From the NCBI RefSeq assembly GCF_900103265.1, contig NZ_FMWX01000005.1:124001-188000 (forward strand): DNA of 64,000 bases. Direction: 5' to 3'. The notes under the pieces are model-generated. The model was not told where the DNA came from. It was given only the letters and a program-made list of their open reading frames with translations, and did not search any database. Origin of the DNA: Sphingomonas sp. NFR15 (GTDB lineage Bacteria > Pseudomonadota > Alphaproteobacteria > Sphingomonadales > Sphingomonadaceae). Positions 39,681 through 48,702 of the stretch are shown here, piece by piece (position 1 is the first letter of the stretch; each line of letters starts with the position of its first letter). The translations under genes and the position numbers were made by a program.

Positions 39681-40765
39681 CAGCGCACCCGATCATCCGG
39701 CAGGAAATGGAGTTGGCCGCGCCGCTCGCCGGATGCCAGCCAGCCGGCCAGCCAGCGCGATACCTTCCCCGATCCGGTGCGATTGAGATGCGCGTAATCC
39801 GAATAATTGCGCGCCTCGCTCCCGATCGCGCCCGCGTTCAGGACGAAACCGCGCGCGCGGTAGAAATCGGCGTCGGCGATCGGCTGGTCGTGCGCGTAAA
39901 TCGGGAGATACAGAAAGCCGGTTTCGACATGATGCGCGTGCGCCAGGGCGATCGTGGCGCGCGTGTAATGGCGCTCGACGACATATTCATATTCGCGGAA
40001 CCGCGCCGGCAGGAAGATTGGACTGCGCTGCGCGACCTTGCCCTTCGCCGCTTTCGCCAGCTCGGCCGCGGAGTGGATCGTGTCCCGATCGACCCAATTG
40101 CCGTGGACCGACCAATGGCTCAGGGTTCCGTCATGTTCCGGGCCGGCGTAGCGTTTCGGGTCGAAGCCGCGATGCACCCCGAACAGCCCCGGCATCTGCG
40201 TCTGGAGGAATAGCGAAAGTTGGCGATACGGCTGATAGGCGAGGTTGTCGAAATACTTCGGGTTGAGCAGGATGGGCGCGCGCAGCACGTCGCTGGTGTC
40301 CGCGACGTCGCGAAACGCGGGATGCCCGGTGCGTGAGGCATGTTCGATCAGCGAATAGAGGATCAGCTTGACCTCGGGATGCGTCGCCAGCAACTCCTTC
40401 GTCATCTCGTAATGGAGGTTGCGGCCGTCCTGTGGCAGCGACAGGTTGGCGACATGCACCCTCCGTCCAAGTTTCGCGGTGAGGACCGCCTCCACCTGCG
40501 GGCCGCTGACCCCGACTTCGGTGCGCGACGCCCCGATGATCGCTATGTCGATCGGCGTGCGGTCATAATGGAGCCGGTCATAGACCCAGCCGAGCGGCAG
40601 CATCGCCGTGCCGCCGAACTGCTGGTAGCGGATATGGCGGTCGTGCGGCAGCAAGGTCGCGCCGACGCAACAGGCTAGGAAGACGATCACGAACAGCGCG
40701 AGCAACCCGCGCCGCGCCGGGAAGGTCGCCAATGTCGCGCTCACGGTGTCGGTCGGCTGCGCCAC
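39680..40765 (-). CDS. SGNH/AlgJ-like membrane-anchored protein, MBOAT partner
   Basis: 361 aa from GTG 40765 (AQPTDTVSATLATF), eight bases after the MBOAT stop with AGGA upstream. One N-terminal TM (LLALFVIVFLACCVGATLLP) anchors a periplasmic domain. IDIAIIGASRTEVGVSG resembles the SGNH block-I serine loop, and YSDYAHLNRTGSGKVSRWL near the C-terminus resembles the D..H block (Asp and His). Such proteins transfer the acyl group that an MBOAT protein passes across the membrane, as in AlgI/AlgJ or DltB/DltD pairs. The family name is not certain. Confidence 0.75.
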   Translation of the reverse strand: MAQPTDTVSATLATFPARRGLLALFVIVFLACCVGATLLPHDRHIRYQQFGGTAMLPLGWVYDRLHYDRTPIDIAIIGASRTEVGVSGPQVEAVLTAKLGRRVHVANLSLPQDGRNLHYEMTKELLATHPEVKLILYSLIEHASRTGHPAFRDVADTSDVLRAPILLNPKYFDNLAYQPYRQLSLFLQTQMPGLFGVHRGFDPKRYAGPEHDGTLSHWSVHGNWVDRDTIHSAAELAKAAKGKVAQRSPIFLPARFREYEYVVERHYTRATIALAHAHHVETGFLYLPIYAHDQPIADADFYRARGFVLNAGAIGSEARNYSDYAHLNRTGSGKVSRWLAGWLASGERRGQLHFLPDDRVR

Positions 40766-40773
40766 GGTCCTGC

Positions 40774-42309
40774 TCAGAAGTTGAAGTAGATGAAGTTGGT
40801 GGTCCCGCGCATCACCAGCACGAAACCGGCGAACAACAGCACCGCCGAGGCGATCGTCCAGCCGACGGTGAGCCGCCATTCGACGGCGATACGCGGCGGA
40901 TCGATCCTGCGCCACTTCGCCCATTCCAGCACCGGCTCATACCGCGCCAGGATCGCCTGCGTGTTGGGGGCGAGGTAGATGATCGCGTAGATGACCGCGA
41001 GGATCGCGAGCGCGGCGCCGAGGCCGCCCGGCCACGCGACTGGGGCACCGCCGCCTAGGCCGACCATCGCCCCATACATCCGCCACACCACGTCGAGCGA
41101 CGGCGCGCGGAACGCCACCACCGCGACCACGAAGGCGACCAGGGTCAGCGCGCGGTACATCGGCTCGACGTAGAAGGGCGGCGGCCCCTTGCGCGCCTTG
41201 CGGGCCTTGCGATGGGCCATCCGCCAATATTCGTTCACCGCCATGTAGAGGCCCTGTAACACGCCGAACAGCACGAACGTCCAACCCGCGCCGTGCCACA
41301 CGCCGATCACCACCATCGACAGCAGCGTCGGCACCGCGAACGACAGCAGGAAACTGGCGAGCTTGCCCGCCGCGTGATCCGCCGAGAACCGCGCGAGCGG
41401 GATCGTCAGCGGCTGGAAGATATAGCTTTGCGCCCAGCGGCTGAGCGTGACGTGCCAGCGCCGCCAAAGCTCGATGATGCTGGACGCGCGCAGCGGCGAA
41501 TGGAAATTGAGCGGCAGCACCACGCCGAACATCCGCGCGGTGCCGATCGCCATGTCCGAATAGCCCGAGAAATCGAAGTAGATTTGCGCGGTATAGGCGA
41601 AGGCCGCGATCCAGCACGCCGCCATGCCCGGCGTCGCGCCAGCGGCCGCGGCGTCGAATGCGGGCGCGGCCAGCGTCGCGACGGTATCGGCGATCGCCAC
41701 TTTCTTGAACAGCCCGATCGCGAAGATCGTCAGCCCGATCAGGATGTTGCTGCTCGCCGCGCCGGGCGGCCGGTCGCGCAACTGCGGCACCAGTTCCTCG
41801 TACCGCACGATCGGCCCGGCGAGCAGTTGCGGGAAGAACAGCACGAACCCCGCGTAATCGCGCACGCGCTTCATCTCGAAGCGGCCGCGCGCGAGATCGA
41901 CGAGGAAGCCGATCTGCTGGAAGGTGAAGAACGAGATGCCCAGCGGCAGCGCGATGTGGCGAAGCGGCAGGTTCAGCCCGAACAGCCCGCCCGCACCGAC
42001 GATCACCGCCGCCGAATATTTGAAATAGAACAGCAAAGCGAGATCGAAGCCGATCCCCGCCGCCAGCGGCCAGCGCGCCGATCGGCCGCTCCGGCGCCGC
42101 GCCGCGATCCAGCGCGCCGCTGCGTAATTCACCGCAACCGAGACCAGCAGCAACAAAATGAATTTTTTGCCGCCGATCGTGTAGAAAAGAATCGTCAGCG
42201 CGATCAGGAACGGCTGGCGCCAGCGTGCCGCCAACGCGCAGACGAGATGATGGAGAATCAGGGCGGCCGGTAGAAACAGCAGCAAAAAACCGGCCGAATT
42301 GAACAACAT
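40774..42309 (-). CDS. MBOAT family O-acyltransferase
   Basis: 511 aa with about 11 TM helices, of AlgI type. Family features: LPLGISFFTFQQIGFLVD, FPQLLAGPIVRYEELVPQL, YFDFSGYSDMAIGTARMFG, and the catalytic His region VVIGVWHGAGWTFVLFGVLQ. It would carry acyl groups across the inner membrane for O-acylation of a surface polysaccharide or similar polymer. First gene of an operon with the SGNH-like and VOC genes. A SAM methyltransferase is divergent across 213 bases, where both promoters should lie. Confidence 0.93.
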   Translation of the reverse strand: MLFNSAGFLLLFLPAALILHHLVCALAARWRQPFLIALTILFYTIGGKKFILLLLVSVAVNYAAARWIAARRRSGRSARWPLAAGIGFDLALLFYFKYSAAVIVGAGGLFGLNLPLRHIALPLGISFFTFQQIGFLVDLARGRFEMKRVRDYAGFVLFFPQLLAGPIVRYEELVPQLRDRPPGAASSNILIGLTIFAIGLFKKVAIADTVATLAAPAFDAAAAGATPGMAACWIAAFAYTAQIYFDFSGYSDMAIGTARMFGVVLPLNFHSPLRASSIIELWRRWHVTLSRWAQSYIFQPLTIPLARFSADHAAGKLASFLLSFAVPTLLSMVVIGVWHGAGWTFVLFGVLQGLYMAVNEYWRMAHRKARKARKGPPPFYVEPMYRALTLVAFVVAVVAFRAPSLDVVWRMYGAMVGLGGGAPVAWPGGLGAALAILAVIYAIIYLAPNTQAILARYEPVLEWAKWRRIDPPRIAVEWRLTVGWTIASAVLLFAGFVLVMRGTTNFIYFNF

Positions 42310-42522
42310 GGATTGCGCCGCCCGCCAAGCTTTGTGACCGCCTCGGCCGCGTTGACCTTACGATCCGTCGGCCCCCGGGCGCCGTGGTGCGGCCAAGCGC
42401 GGGATTTGTCCAGCCGCGCGGCCTCAGATTTCCGCGATGCGGCGAGATTGCCGGCTGCGATGCAGCATGACTATAACGCCCCGTCGAGCCCGCGAGGCGC
42501 GCGCCCGGCGTGTGGAGATGAC

Positions 42523-43464
42523 ATGACCGAGACCGGCTTACGGGTTGCGCTGCGCACGATCGCGGATACCGTCGCCGCCGCGTGGCCAGACCATGCCGGC
42601 TTCATCGCCAAGAGCCTCGCCGGCCGGTCCGACGCGGTGCTCGACGTGTCCGAGCGGTTGAGCGACGCAATTCTCAAGCTCGCGCCCGGTATCGACGGCG
42701 GCTTGTCCGCGCTCGCCGCAGATTACCGTTTCCTGTGCGAAGAGATCGTGCTGCCCGAGGAGATCCATTTCCGCCGGCACGACAGCTACCGGCTCAGCCG
42801 CTTCGAGGACGCCGAACGCGAATGCTATGCCAACGCGCCGTTCATGAACCGCTACATGAACGGGCTGCTCCTGTCCGACGTCTTGTGGTCGAACCATGCG
42901 CACGCCTTCGCCTATTTCGTCGATCACTATCTGCCGCGCCTGCCCGCCGGCGGCCGGCATCTGGAGATCGGCCCCGGTCACGGCCTGCTGCTCTATTTCG
43001 CCGCCGCCTCAGGACGCGCGTCCCGGATCGCCGCGTGGGATGTCAGCCCGACCAGCATCGCCAAGACCCGTCACGCGCTCGATCTGCTCGGCGTCACCGC
43101 GCCGGTGGAACTGACGCTCCAGAATCTGTTCGCCGCCGCCGCGCCCGATGAGGACGCCTTGTTCGACGGCATCGTCATGAGCGAGATCCTCGAACATCTC
43201 GAACAGCCGGTCGCCGCGCTCGCATCGGCGGCGCGCTGGCTCGTCCCCGGCGGGTTGCTGTGGATCAACGTTCCCGCGAACAGCCCCGCGCCCGATCACA
43301 TCTTCCTGTTCGAAGGTCTCGATCATGCGCAGGCGATCGCGCGCGAGGCCGGGCTGGAGGTGATCGACGCGGCCGCCTTCCCGATGTCGGGCACCACGCT
43401 CGCGCGCGCGGAGAAGCACAAATTGTCGATCAGTTGCTCGGTGCTGGCGCGGCGGCCGGGCTGA
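42523..43464 (+). CDS. Class I SAM-dependent methyltransferase
   Basis: 313 aa from ATG 42523 (MTETGLRVALRTIADTVAAA), with GGAGA upstream. A helical N-terminal region of about 125 residues precedes the Rossmann core. Motif I is HLEIGPGHGLLLYFAA, the acidic loop is AAWDVSPTSIAKTRH, and motif IV is DGIVMSEILEHLEQP, resembling UbiG/small-molecule or sugar methyltransferases. Divergent placement beside the MBOAT operon suggests it decorates the same glycan or lipid, an inference from position only. Confidence 0.85.
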   Translation: MTETGLRVALRTIADTVAAAWPDHAGFIAKSLAGRSDAVLDVSERLSDAILKLAPGIDGGLSALAADYRFLCEEIVLPEEIHFRRHDSYRLSRFEDAERECYANAPFMNRYMNGLLLSDVLWSNHAHAFAYFVDHYLPRLPAGGRHLEIGPGHGLLLYFAAASGRASRIAAWDVSPTSIAKTRHALDLLGVTAPVELTLQNLFAAAAPDEDALFDGIVMSEILEHLEQPVAALASAARWLVPGGLLWINVPANSPAPDHIFLFEGLDHAQAIAREAGLEVIDAAAFPMSGTTLARAEKHKLSISCSVLARRPG

Positions 43465-43480
43465 CCTCGCGGGCTTGGAC

Positions 43481-44419
43481 TCACCGGGGGGTGTCGGCGC
43501 CCGCCGGCATGAGCTCCGGGGCGGCGACATCCCCCTCATCCGCCGCCCGCATCTCCAGCGCGATCTCGCGCAGCGCGCGCATCATCGCGCTGCGGCGGCG
43601 GTCGCTCTGGCAGACCAGATAGCTGCGCAGCCGATAGTCGCGCGCGCCGGTATCGAGCGGCCGATACGTGATCCGCGGGTCCGGAGGGCATTCCGAGGTG
43701 AGGAAGACGCTGATGCCGAGCCCGAGCGCGATTCCCTCGCGGATCGTTTCGCGGCTCTGCAGTTCGAGCGTCGCGCGCGGCCGCACTTCTGCATCGCCGA
43801 GCGCGCGTTCGGTGAAGGCGCGTGTCTTGGAGGTCGGCTCGCGCAGGATCAGCGTCTCGTCGGCGAGCGCGCGGATCGGCACGGTCGGGTGGCGCGCGAG
43901 TGGATGATCGTTGCGCATCGCGCAGGCGAGCCGATCGGTGAACAGGGGATCGTAGCTGAACGCGCCTTGGGCGGGCGGGTCGCTGGCAACGGCGGCGTCG
44001 ATCTCGGCCTCGTCGAGCCAGCGCATCACCTCGCGCGCGTTGCCCATGCGGATCTGGATGCCGGTATCGGGGTGGCGGCGGTGAAATTGCTCGACAAGTT
44101 GCGCCGCGTAGCGCGGCGAGTCCGACCCGAGCCGGAGCGCGCCGCCGGCAGGATCGGCGGTATCGCCGAGCAGGTCGTCGATATCCGCGGCGGTCGCGAA
44201 CAATTTGCGCGTCAGCGCGAGCAGGTCGCGCCCGGCGGGCGAGAGCCGCAGCGGCGCCTTGCGGCTTTCGAACAATGTCACGCCGTAGCGGCTTTCGAGC
44301 GCCTTGAGCTGCTGCGACAGGGTCGGCTGAGACACGTTGAGCCGCCGCGCCGCCCGCGACACGCCGCCTTCCACCGCGATCGCGTGGAACGCGCGCAGAT
44401 GCTGATGATTCGCTGCCAT
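43481..44419 (-). CDS. LysR family regulator of the aminophosphonate operon
   Basis: 312 aa. Winged helix HLRAFHAIAVEGGVSRAARR, recognition helix NVSQPTLSQQLKALESRYG, and effector domain with GALRLGSDSPRYAAQLVEQF. LysR proteins of this type often sit divergent to phosphonate-catabolism genes. It faces the FAD oxidoreductase gene across about 150 bases containing two short palindromes. It likely activates that operon in response to an aminophosphonate, inferred from the neighbourhood. Confidence 0.9.
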   Translation of the reverse strand: MAANHQHLRAFHAIAVEGGVSRAARRLNVSQPTLSQQLKALESRYGVTLFESRKAPLRLSPAGRDLLALTRKLFATAADIDDLLGDTADPAGGALRLGSDSPRYAAQLVEQFHRRHPDTGIQIRMGNAREVMRWLDEAEIDAAVASDPPAQGAFSYDPLFTDRLACAMRNDHPLARHPTVPIRALADETLILREPTSKTRAFTERALGDAEVRPRATLELQSRETIREGIALGLGISVFLTSECPPDPRITYRPLDTGARDYRLRSYLVCQSDRRRSAMMRALREIALEMRAADEGDVAAPELMPAGADTPR

Positions 44420-44434
44420 CGGGACTTCCGCCTA

Positions 44435-44493
44435 GCCTAGGCTGGTGACGGTTGCGTGACGATTCCGCCGCGTAGTCATAGGTATCATCTATG
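44435..44493. promoter_or_regulatory. Palindromes in the LysR/FAD-oxidoreductase gap
   Basis: AGCCTAGGCT (44435-44444) is a perfect 10-bp palindrome. CATAG-N7-CTATG (44477-44493) has the T-N11-A style spacing of LysR sites. They lie 15-75 bases before the LysR start and 80-140 bases before the TTG start of the operon, as expected for autoregulation plus activation. Confidence 0.45.
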
Positions 44494-44572
44494 GGGCGCA
44501 TTCAAGCAAACGCTTGGCCCCGCCCGGCATTTCCGCGCGAGGGCGATCCCCTGTTCGCGGGGGAGCCGATCT

Positions 44573-45712
44573 TTGGGCGAAGACCAATATGACGTCGCCA
44601 TCGTCGGCGCGGGGATCGTCGGGCTGGCGCACGCGCTCGCCGCCACGCGCGCGGGCCTCCGCGTGGTGGTGATTGACCGCGACGCGCGCGCGAATGGCGC
44701 GTCCGTCCGCAACTTCGGCTTCGTCACGGTCACAGGGCAGGAAGCGGGCGCGCCGTGGCGCCGCGCGCGGCGCTCGCGCGACATCTGGGCGGAGGTCGCG
44801 CCGCAAGCCGGCATTGCGATCGAGCAGACCGGCCTCGCGATGGTGGCGCGGCGACCCGAGGCGCTGGCGGTGCTCGAAGCCTTCATGGCGACCGACATGG
44901 CCGAGGGCTGCGATCTGCTCGACGCGTCCGCCGCCCGTGCCCGGCTCGGCGACGTGCGCCCGCGCGGGCTGGCCGGCGCCCTGTTCAGCGGCATCGACCT
45001 GCGCGTCGAATCGCGCACCGCCATCCCCCGGCTCGCCGCGTGGCTGGCCGAGCGTCACGGTGTCGCGTTCCGGCGCGGCGTCGCGGTCCACGCGGTCGAG
45101 ACCGGGCGGGTGGCGACGAGTGCCGGAACGGTCGCCGCCGACGCGGTTATCGTGTGCCCCGGCGATGATCTCGCCACCTTGTTCCCCGATGCGCTGGCGC
45201 GCGCCGGCGTGACCCGCTGCAAGCTGCAGATGCTGCGGCTGGCCGATCCCGGCTTTCGGCTGCCCTCGGCGGTGATGTCCGATCTCGGGCTGGTGCGCTA
45301 TCGCGGCTATGCGGCGCTGCCCGCCGCCGCCGCGCTCGAAGCGCGCCTGAAGGTGGAGCAGCCCGGTCACCTCGCCAACGGCGTCCACCTCATCGTCGCG
45401 CAAAGCGCCGACGGCAGTCTGGTCGTCGGTGACAGCCACCATTATGCCGCCACGCCCGATCCGTTCGGGTCGAGCGCGGTCGACGCGCTGATCCTCGATG
45501 AATTCGCCGCCGTGTTCGGCCTCGTGCCGCCGGTGCTCGAACGCTGGACCGGCACCTATGCGTCGGCGTCCGGCCACAGCCTTGTCGAGACGCCGATGGA
45601 GCGCGTGCGGTTGGTCGTCGTCACCAGCGGCACCGGCGCATCGACCGCCTTCGCGCTCGCCGAGGAGGTGATCGGCGACCTCGCAACCATCCGAATGGGA
45701 GCTTCCGCATGA
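44573..45712 (+). CDS. FAD-dependent aminophosphonate oxidoreductase (TIGR03364-type)
   Basis: 379 aa from TTG 44573, supported by GGGGGAG seven bases upstream; the dinucleotide motif begins at once (DVAIVGAGIVGLAHALAATR, G12-x-G14-xx-G17, with ERD-type acid in VVVIDRDA). The glycine-oxidase/DAO fold continues to TSGTGASTAFALAEEV at the FAD C-terminal motif. Relatives in phosphonate clusters oxidise N-methyl-aminoethylphosphonate, and some oxidise 2-aminoethylphosphonate, to phosphonoacetaldehyde. The next gene, phnX (overlapping by 4 bases), uses exactly that product. No PhnW transaminase is present, so this enzyme may replace it. Confidence 0.88.
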   Translation: MGEDQYDVAIVGAGIVGLAHALAATRAGLRVVVIDRDARANGASVRNFGFVTVTGQEAGAPWRRARRSRDIWAEVAPQAGIAIEQTGLAMVARRPEALAVLEAFMATDMAEGCDLLDASAARARLGDVRPRGLAGALFSGIDLRVESRTAIPRLAAWLAERHGVAFRRGVAVHAVETGRVATSAGTVAADAVIVCPGDDLATLFPDALARAGVTRCKLQMLRLADPGFRLPSAVMSDLGLVRYRGYAALPAAAALEARLKVEQPGHLANGVHLIVAQSADGSLVVGDSHHYAATPDPFGSSAVDALILDEFAAVFGLVPPVLERWTGTYASASGHSLVETPMERVRLVVVTSGTGASTAFALAEEVIGDLATIRMGASA

Positions 45713-46518
45713 GTCTCGCGATCAAGGCCGTGATTTTCGACTGGGCCGGCACGATGATCGATTTCGGTTCGCGCGCGCCGGTCATCGCGCTGCTGCGGCT
45801 GTTCGAGGATGTCGGCGTGCCGATCACCGAGGCGGAGGCGCGCGCTGACATGGGGCGTGCCAAGCGAGACCATATCCGCGCCATCCTCGCGGTGCCGCAT
45901 ATCGCGGCGGGTTGGCGGGCGGTGTACGATGCGCCGCCGGGCGAGGCGGATGTGTCGCGGCTGCATGACGCGGTCGAGCCGATCATGCGCGCCGCCGCCG
46001 CCGATTGTGCGGCGCTGGTGCCCGGCGCGGCGCAGATCGCGGCGCGGCTGCGCGGGGAGGGTGTGCGGATCGGCTCCTGCACCGGTTACACGCGCGCGAT
46101 GATGGCCGACATCCTGCCGCGCGCGGCCGATCAGGGGTACGCGCCCGAGGTGGTGGTCTGTTCGGGGGAGACGGCCGAAGGCCGCCCGTCGCCGCTCATG
46201 GCGTGGAAGGCGCTTGTCGAACTCGGCGTGTGGCCGTCGTCGGCGTGCGTCAAGGTCGACGACGCGACCGTCGGGGTCCGCGAGGGGCGCGAGGCGGGGA
46301 TGTGGACGGTCGGGCTGGCCGCGTCGGGCAACGGCGTCGGGTTGGATACCGCCGAACTCGCCGCGCTTCCCGCCGATGCGCGCGCGCGCCGGATCGTCGA
46401 CGCAGCGGACGCGCTCTACGCGGCGGGCGCCGATTATGTGATCGACAGCGTCGTCGACCTGTGGCCGGTGCTCGAGCAAATCTCGGTCCGCGTCGCCGCC
46501 GGCGAAAAGCCGGCATGA
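45709..46518 (+). CDS. phnX: Phosphonoacetaldehyde hydrolase
   Basis: HAD-superfamily phosphonatase of 269 aa that cleaves phosphonoacetaldehyde to acetaldehyde and phosphate. The nucleophile Asp11 lies in AVIFDWAGTMIDFGSRAP, where Ala13 replaces the second Asp as in all phosphonatases. The Schiff-base lysine is Lys52 in DMGRAKRDHIRAIL. Further HAD motifs are IGSCTGYTRAMM and CVKVDDATVGVREGREAGMW. Length matches the family. The start overlaps the FAD gene stop and the stop overlaps the DUF5690 start (ATGA), so the three are tightly coupled. Confidence 0.95.
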   Translation: MSLAIKAVIFDWAGTMIDFGSRAPVIALLRLFEDVGVPITEAEARADMGRAKRDHIRAILAVPHIAAGWRAVYDAPPGEADVSRLHDAVEPIMRAAAADCAALVPGAAQIAARLRGEGVRIGSCTGYTRAMMADILPRAADQGYAPEVVVCSGETAEGRPSPLMAWKALVELGVWPSSACVKVDDATVGVREGREAGMWTVGLAASGNGVGLDTAELAALPADARARRIVDAADALYAAGADYVIDSVVDLWPVLEQISVRVAAGEKPA

Positions 46519-47831
46519 GCGCCCGCGAAAGCGCGGTGACGCGCTGGCTGCGCACCGCGCCGCCCTTCCTGTTCGCGCTCTACGGCGGGCTTGCCGGATT
46601 CGCCGCCTATTCGGCGATGTACGCCTTCCGCAAACCCTTCACCGCCGCGAGCTTCGAGCATGTCGCCGGCTGGCCCTTCGCGATCGACTTCAAGGTCGCG
46701 CTCGTCATCGCGCAGGTGGCTGGTTATGCGATGTCGAAGGTGATCGGCATCAAGATCGTCTCCGAAATGCCGCCCGCGCGCCGCGCGGCCGGCATCCTCA
46801 CGCTGATCGGCGTGGCGGAGCTCGCATTGATCGGGTTCGCGACCTTGCCGGCGGTCGCCGGCATCGCCGCGCTGTTCCTCAACGGGCTGATGCTCGGCAT
46901 GATCTGGGGGCTGGTGTTCGGCTTTCTCGAAGGGCGGCGGCTGTCCGAGGTGCTCGGCGCGATGCTGTGCGCGAGCTTCATCCTGTCTTCGGGGCTGGTC
47001 AAATCGGCCGGCGAGGCGCTGATTTTAGCCGGCTGGGCGAGCGAGCGCTGGATGCCCGCCGCGACCGGCCTCGCGTTCACGCCGCTGCTGCTCGTCTCCG
47101 TGTGGGCGCTCGCGCAACTGCCGCCGCCGGACTCCCGCGACGAGGCCGAGCGCGCCCCGCGCGTGCCGATGGGCCGCGAGCAGCGCGCGCGCCTGTTCGC
47201 CGCCTATGCGCCGTCACTGACCGCGCTGATCGGCGTCTATGTGATGCTCACCGCCTTACGCGATTTCCGCGACAATTTCGCCGCCGAGATTTGGCGCGAA
47301 CTGGGCTTCGCGGGTGAAGCCGGGATTTTCACCGTCTCCGAACTGCCCGTCGCGGTGGTGGTGCTGGTGTCGATGGGGATGCTGATCCGCGTCCGTGACA
47401 ATCGCGCGGCGGTGTTCTGGAACCTCGCGCTGATCGCGCTGGGCTTCGCGCTGCTCGGCCTTGCCACCGCCGCGTTCCAGCTCGGCCTGATCGGCGCGGT
47501 CGCGTGGATGATCGTGATCGGCGCGGGCCTCTATTTCGCCTATACGCCGTTCAACGCCCTGCTGTTCGATCGGCTGATGGCGACCGCTTCGGTGCCGGGC
47601 AATGCCGGTTTCCTGATCTACGTCGCCGATGCGTGCGGCTATGTCGGCAGCGTCGCGCTGCTGCTGTTCCGCAGCTTCGCGCACGTCTCGCTCGACTGGA
47701 GCAACTTCCTGTGCGCGGTCTGCTACGCCGCCTGCGGGCTGGGGCTGGCCGGCACCGCTTTCGGGGCGGCGGCATTCCGCCACACGACGCAGGCGCCGGA
47801 GCGGGCGCTGACGCTGCAGCCGGCGTCCTAG
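46515..47831 (+). CDS. DUF5690 family MFS-like membrane protein
   Basis: 438 aa and about 12 TM helices in two halves, resembling the major facilitator fold. Segments of note: LYGGLAGFAAYSAMYAFRKP near the start (the YAFRKPF element recalls sugar-phosphate/phosphate antiporters), LMLGMIWGLVFGFLEGRRLS, and AGLYFAYTPFNALLFDRLMA. The family has no established substrate that I know. Coupling to phnX by a 4-base overlap suggests it imports the aminophosphonate or a related compound. No ABC phosphonate importer is seen nearby. Confidence 0.85.
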   Translation: MSARESAVTRWLRTAPPFLFALYGGLAGFAAYSAMYAFRKPFTAASFEHVAGWPFAIDFKVALVIAQVAGYAMSKVIGIKIVSEMPPARRAAGILTLIGVAELALIGFATLPAVAGIAALFLNGLMLGMIWGLVFGFLEGRRLSEVLGAMLCASFILSSGLVKSAGEALILAGWASERWMPAATGLAFTPLLLVSVWALAQLPPPDSRDEAERAPRVPMGREQRARLFAAYAPSLTALIGVYVMLTALRDFRDNFAAEIWRELGFAGEAGIFTVSELPVAVVVLVSMGMLIRVRDNRAAVFWNLALIALGFALLGLATAAFQLGLIGAVAWMIVIGAGLYFAYTPFNALLFDRLMATASVPGNAGFLIYVADACGYVGSVALLLFRSFAHVSLDWSNFLCAVCYAACGLGLAGTAFGAAAFRHTTQAPERALTLQPAS

Positions 47832-47847
47832 CGCGGACGGCAGGAAC

Positions 47848-48603
47848 TTACCCCCGCACGCTCAGATCGACATGCACGCGGATCGCGTCGTGGCGCCAAT
47901 ATTCCTGATCATATTCCACCACGCGCCCGGCCGAATCGAAGCTGGTGCGCACCACGAGCAGCCCCGGCGTGCCCGATTTCACGCCGAGTTCGTCCGCCAC
48001 CGTCTTGATCAGCGCGCAAGGCCGCATATCCACGCGGTTGCGGATCACCGTGGCGCCATATTCGCGCGTCAGCACCTGCGTCAGCGATCCGTCGAGCGAG
48101 TGGTCGAGCAGCCCGGGCGCGAGCGCGGGATCGACCGTGATCTTCTCGATCAGCACAGGCCGCCCGTCGATCGAGCGCAACCGGCCGATCACGTACAGCG
48201 GGGTGCCGGGCGCGACGCGGAAGATGTCTGAGATGGCGGCGGTGGCGGGCACGCTGTCCTTGCTCACCGTGCGCGTCGCCGGGCGGCGGCCCTGCTCCGC
48301 GACATAGGTCATGAAGCCGCTCCACCGCGTCGGATCATATGTGACGGCGGGCGGCGAGACGTACCAGCCGCTGCGCTCGCGCCGGTAGATCAGCCCCTCG
48401 GCCTCCAACTGGAACAGCGCCTCGCGCACGGTGCCGCGCGCGGTGCCCGCGCCGGTCTGTAGCTGTCGTTCGGAGGGGAGCTTGGCACCGGCGGCGAGCT
48501 GCCCCGCCTCGATGCTGGTCGCGATCTGGTCGCGCAGCGCGATGTAATGCGGGCCTGCGCCCCCGGGCGGGGCGAGCGGAATCATGCTGTCGAGGCGAGC
48601 CAT
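47848..48603 (-). CDS. GntR/HutC-family regulator with UTRA domain
   Basis: About 251 aa from ATG 48603 (MARLDSMIPLAPPGG); TTG 48639 is possible but lacks support. N-terminal winged helix: HYIALRDQIATSIEAGQLAA, LPSERQLQ and TARGTVREALFQLEAEGLIY. A UTRA ligand-binding domain follows (TPLYVIGRLRSIDGRPVLIE, then the arginine-rich beta strands). Regulators of this class (PhnF, DasR, HutC) bind TGGT-N4-ACCA palindromes, and two such sites lie upstream of the adjacent TonB-dependent receptor. It is downstream of the receptor on the same strand and probably represses it until a phosphonate-like ligand binds. Confidence 0.9.
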   Translation of the reverse strand: MARLDSMIPLAPPGGAGPHYIALRDQIATSIEAGQLAAGAKLPSERQLQTGAGTARGTVREALFQLEAEGLIYRRERSGWYVSPPAVTYDPTRWSGFMTYVAEQGRRPATRTVSKDSVPATAAISDIFRVAPGTPLYVIGRLRSIDGRPVLIEKITVDPALAPGLLDHSLDGSLTQVLTREYGATVIRNRVDMRPCALIKTVADELGVKSGTPGLLVVRTSFDSAGRVVEYDQEYWRHDAIRVHVDLSVRG

Positions 48604-48702
48604 GCCGGTGATCTTGGGCGGGGCGGCGGCGGGAGGCAACCGCGATATGACGGCGCGGCGATATCGCCGCCCCGGCGCGGGGCCGGGGCGGCGGTGGCGG
48701 GA

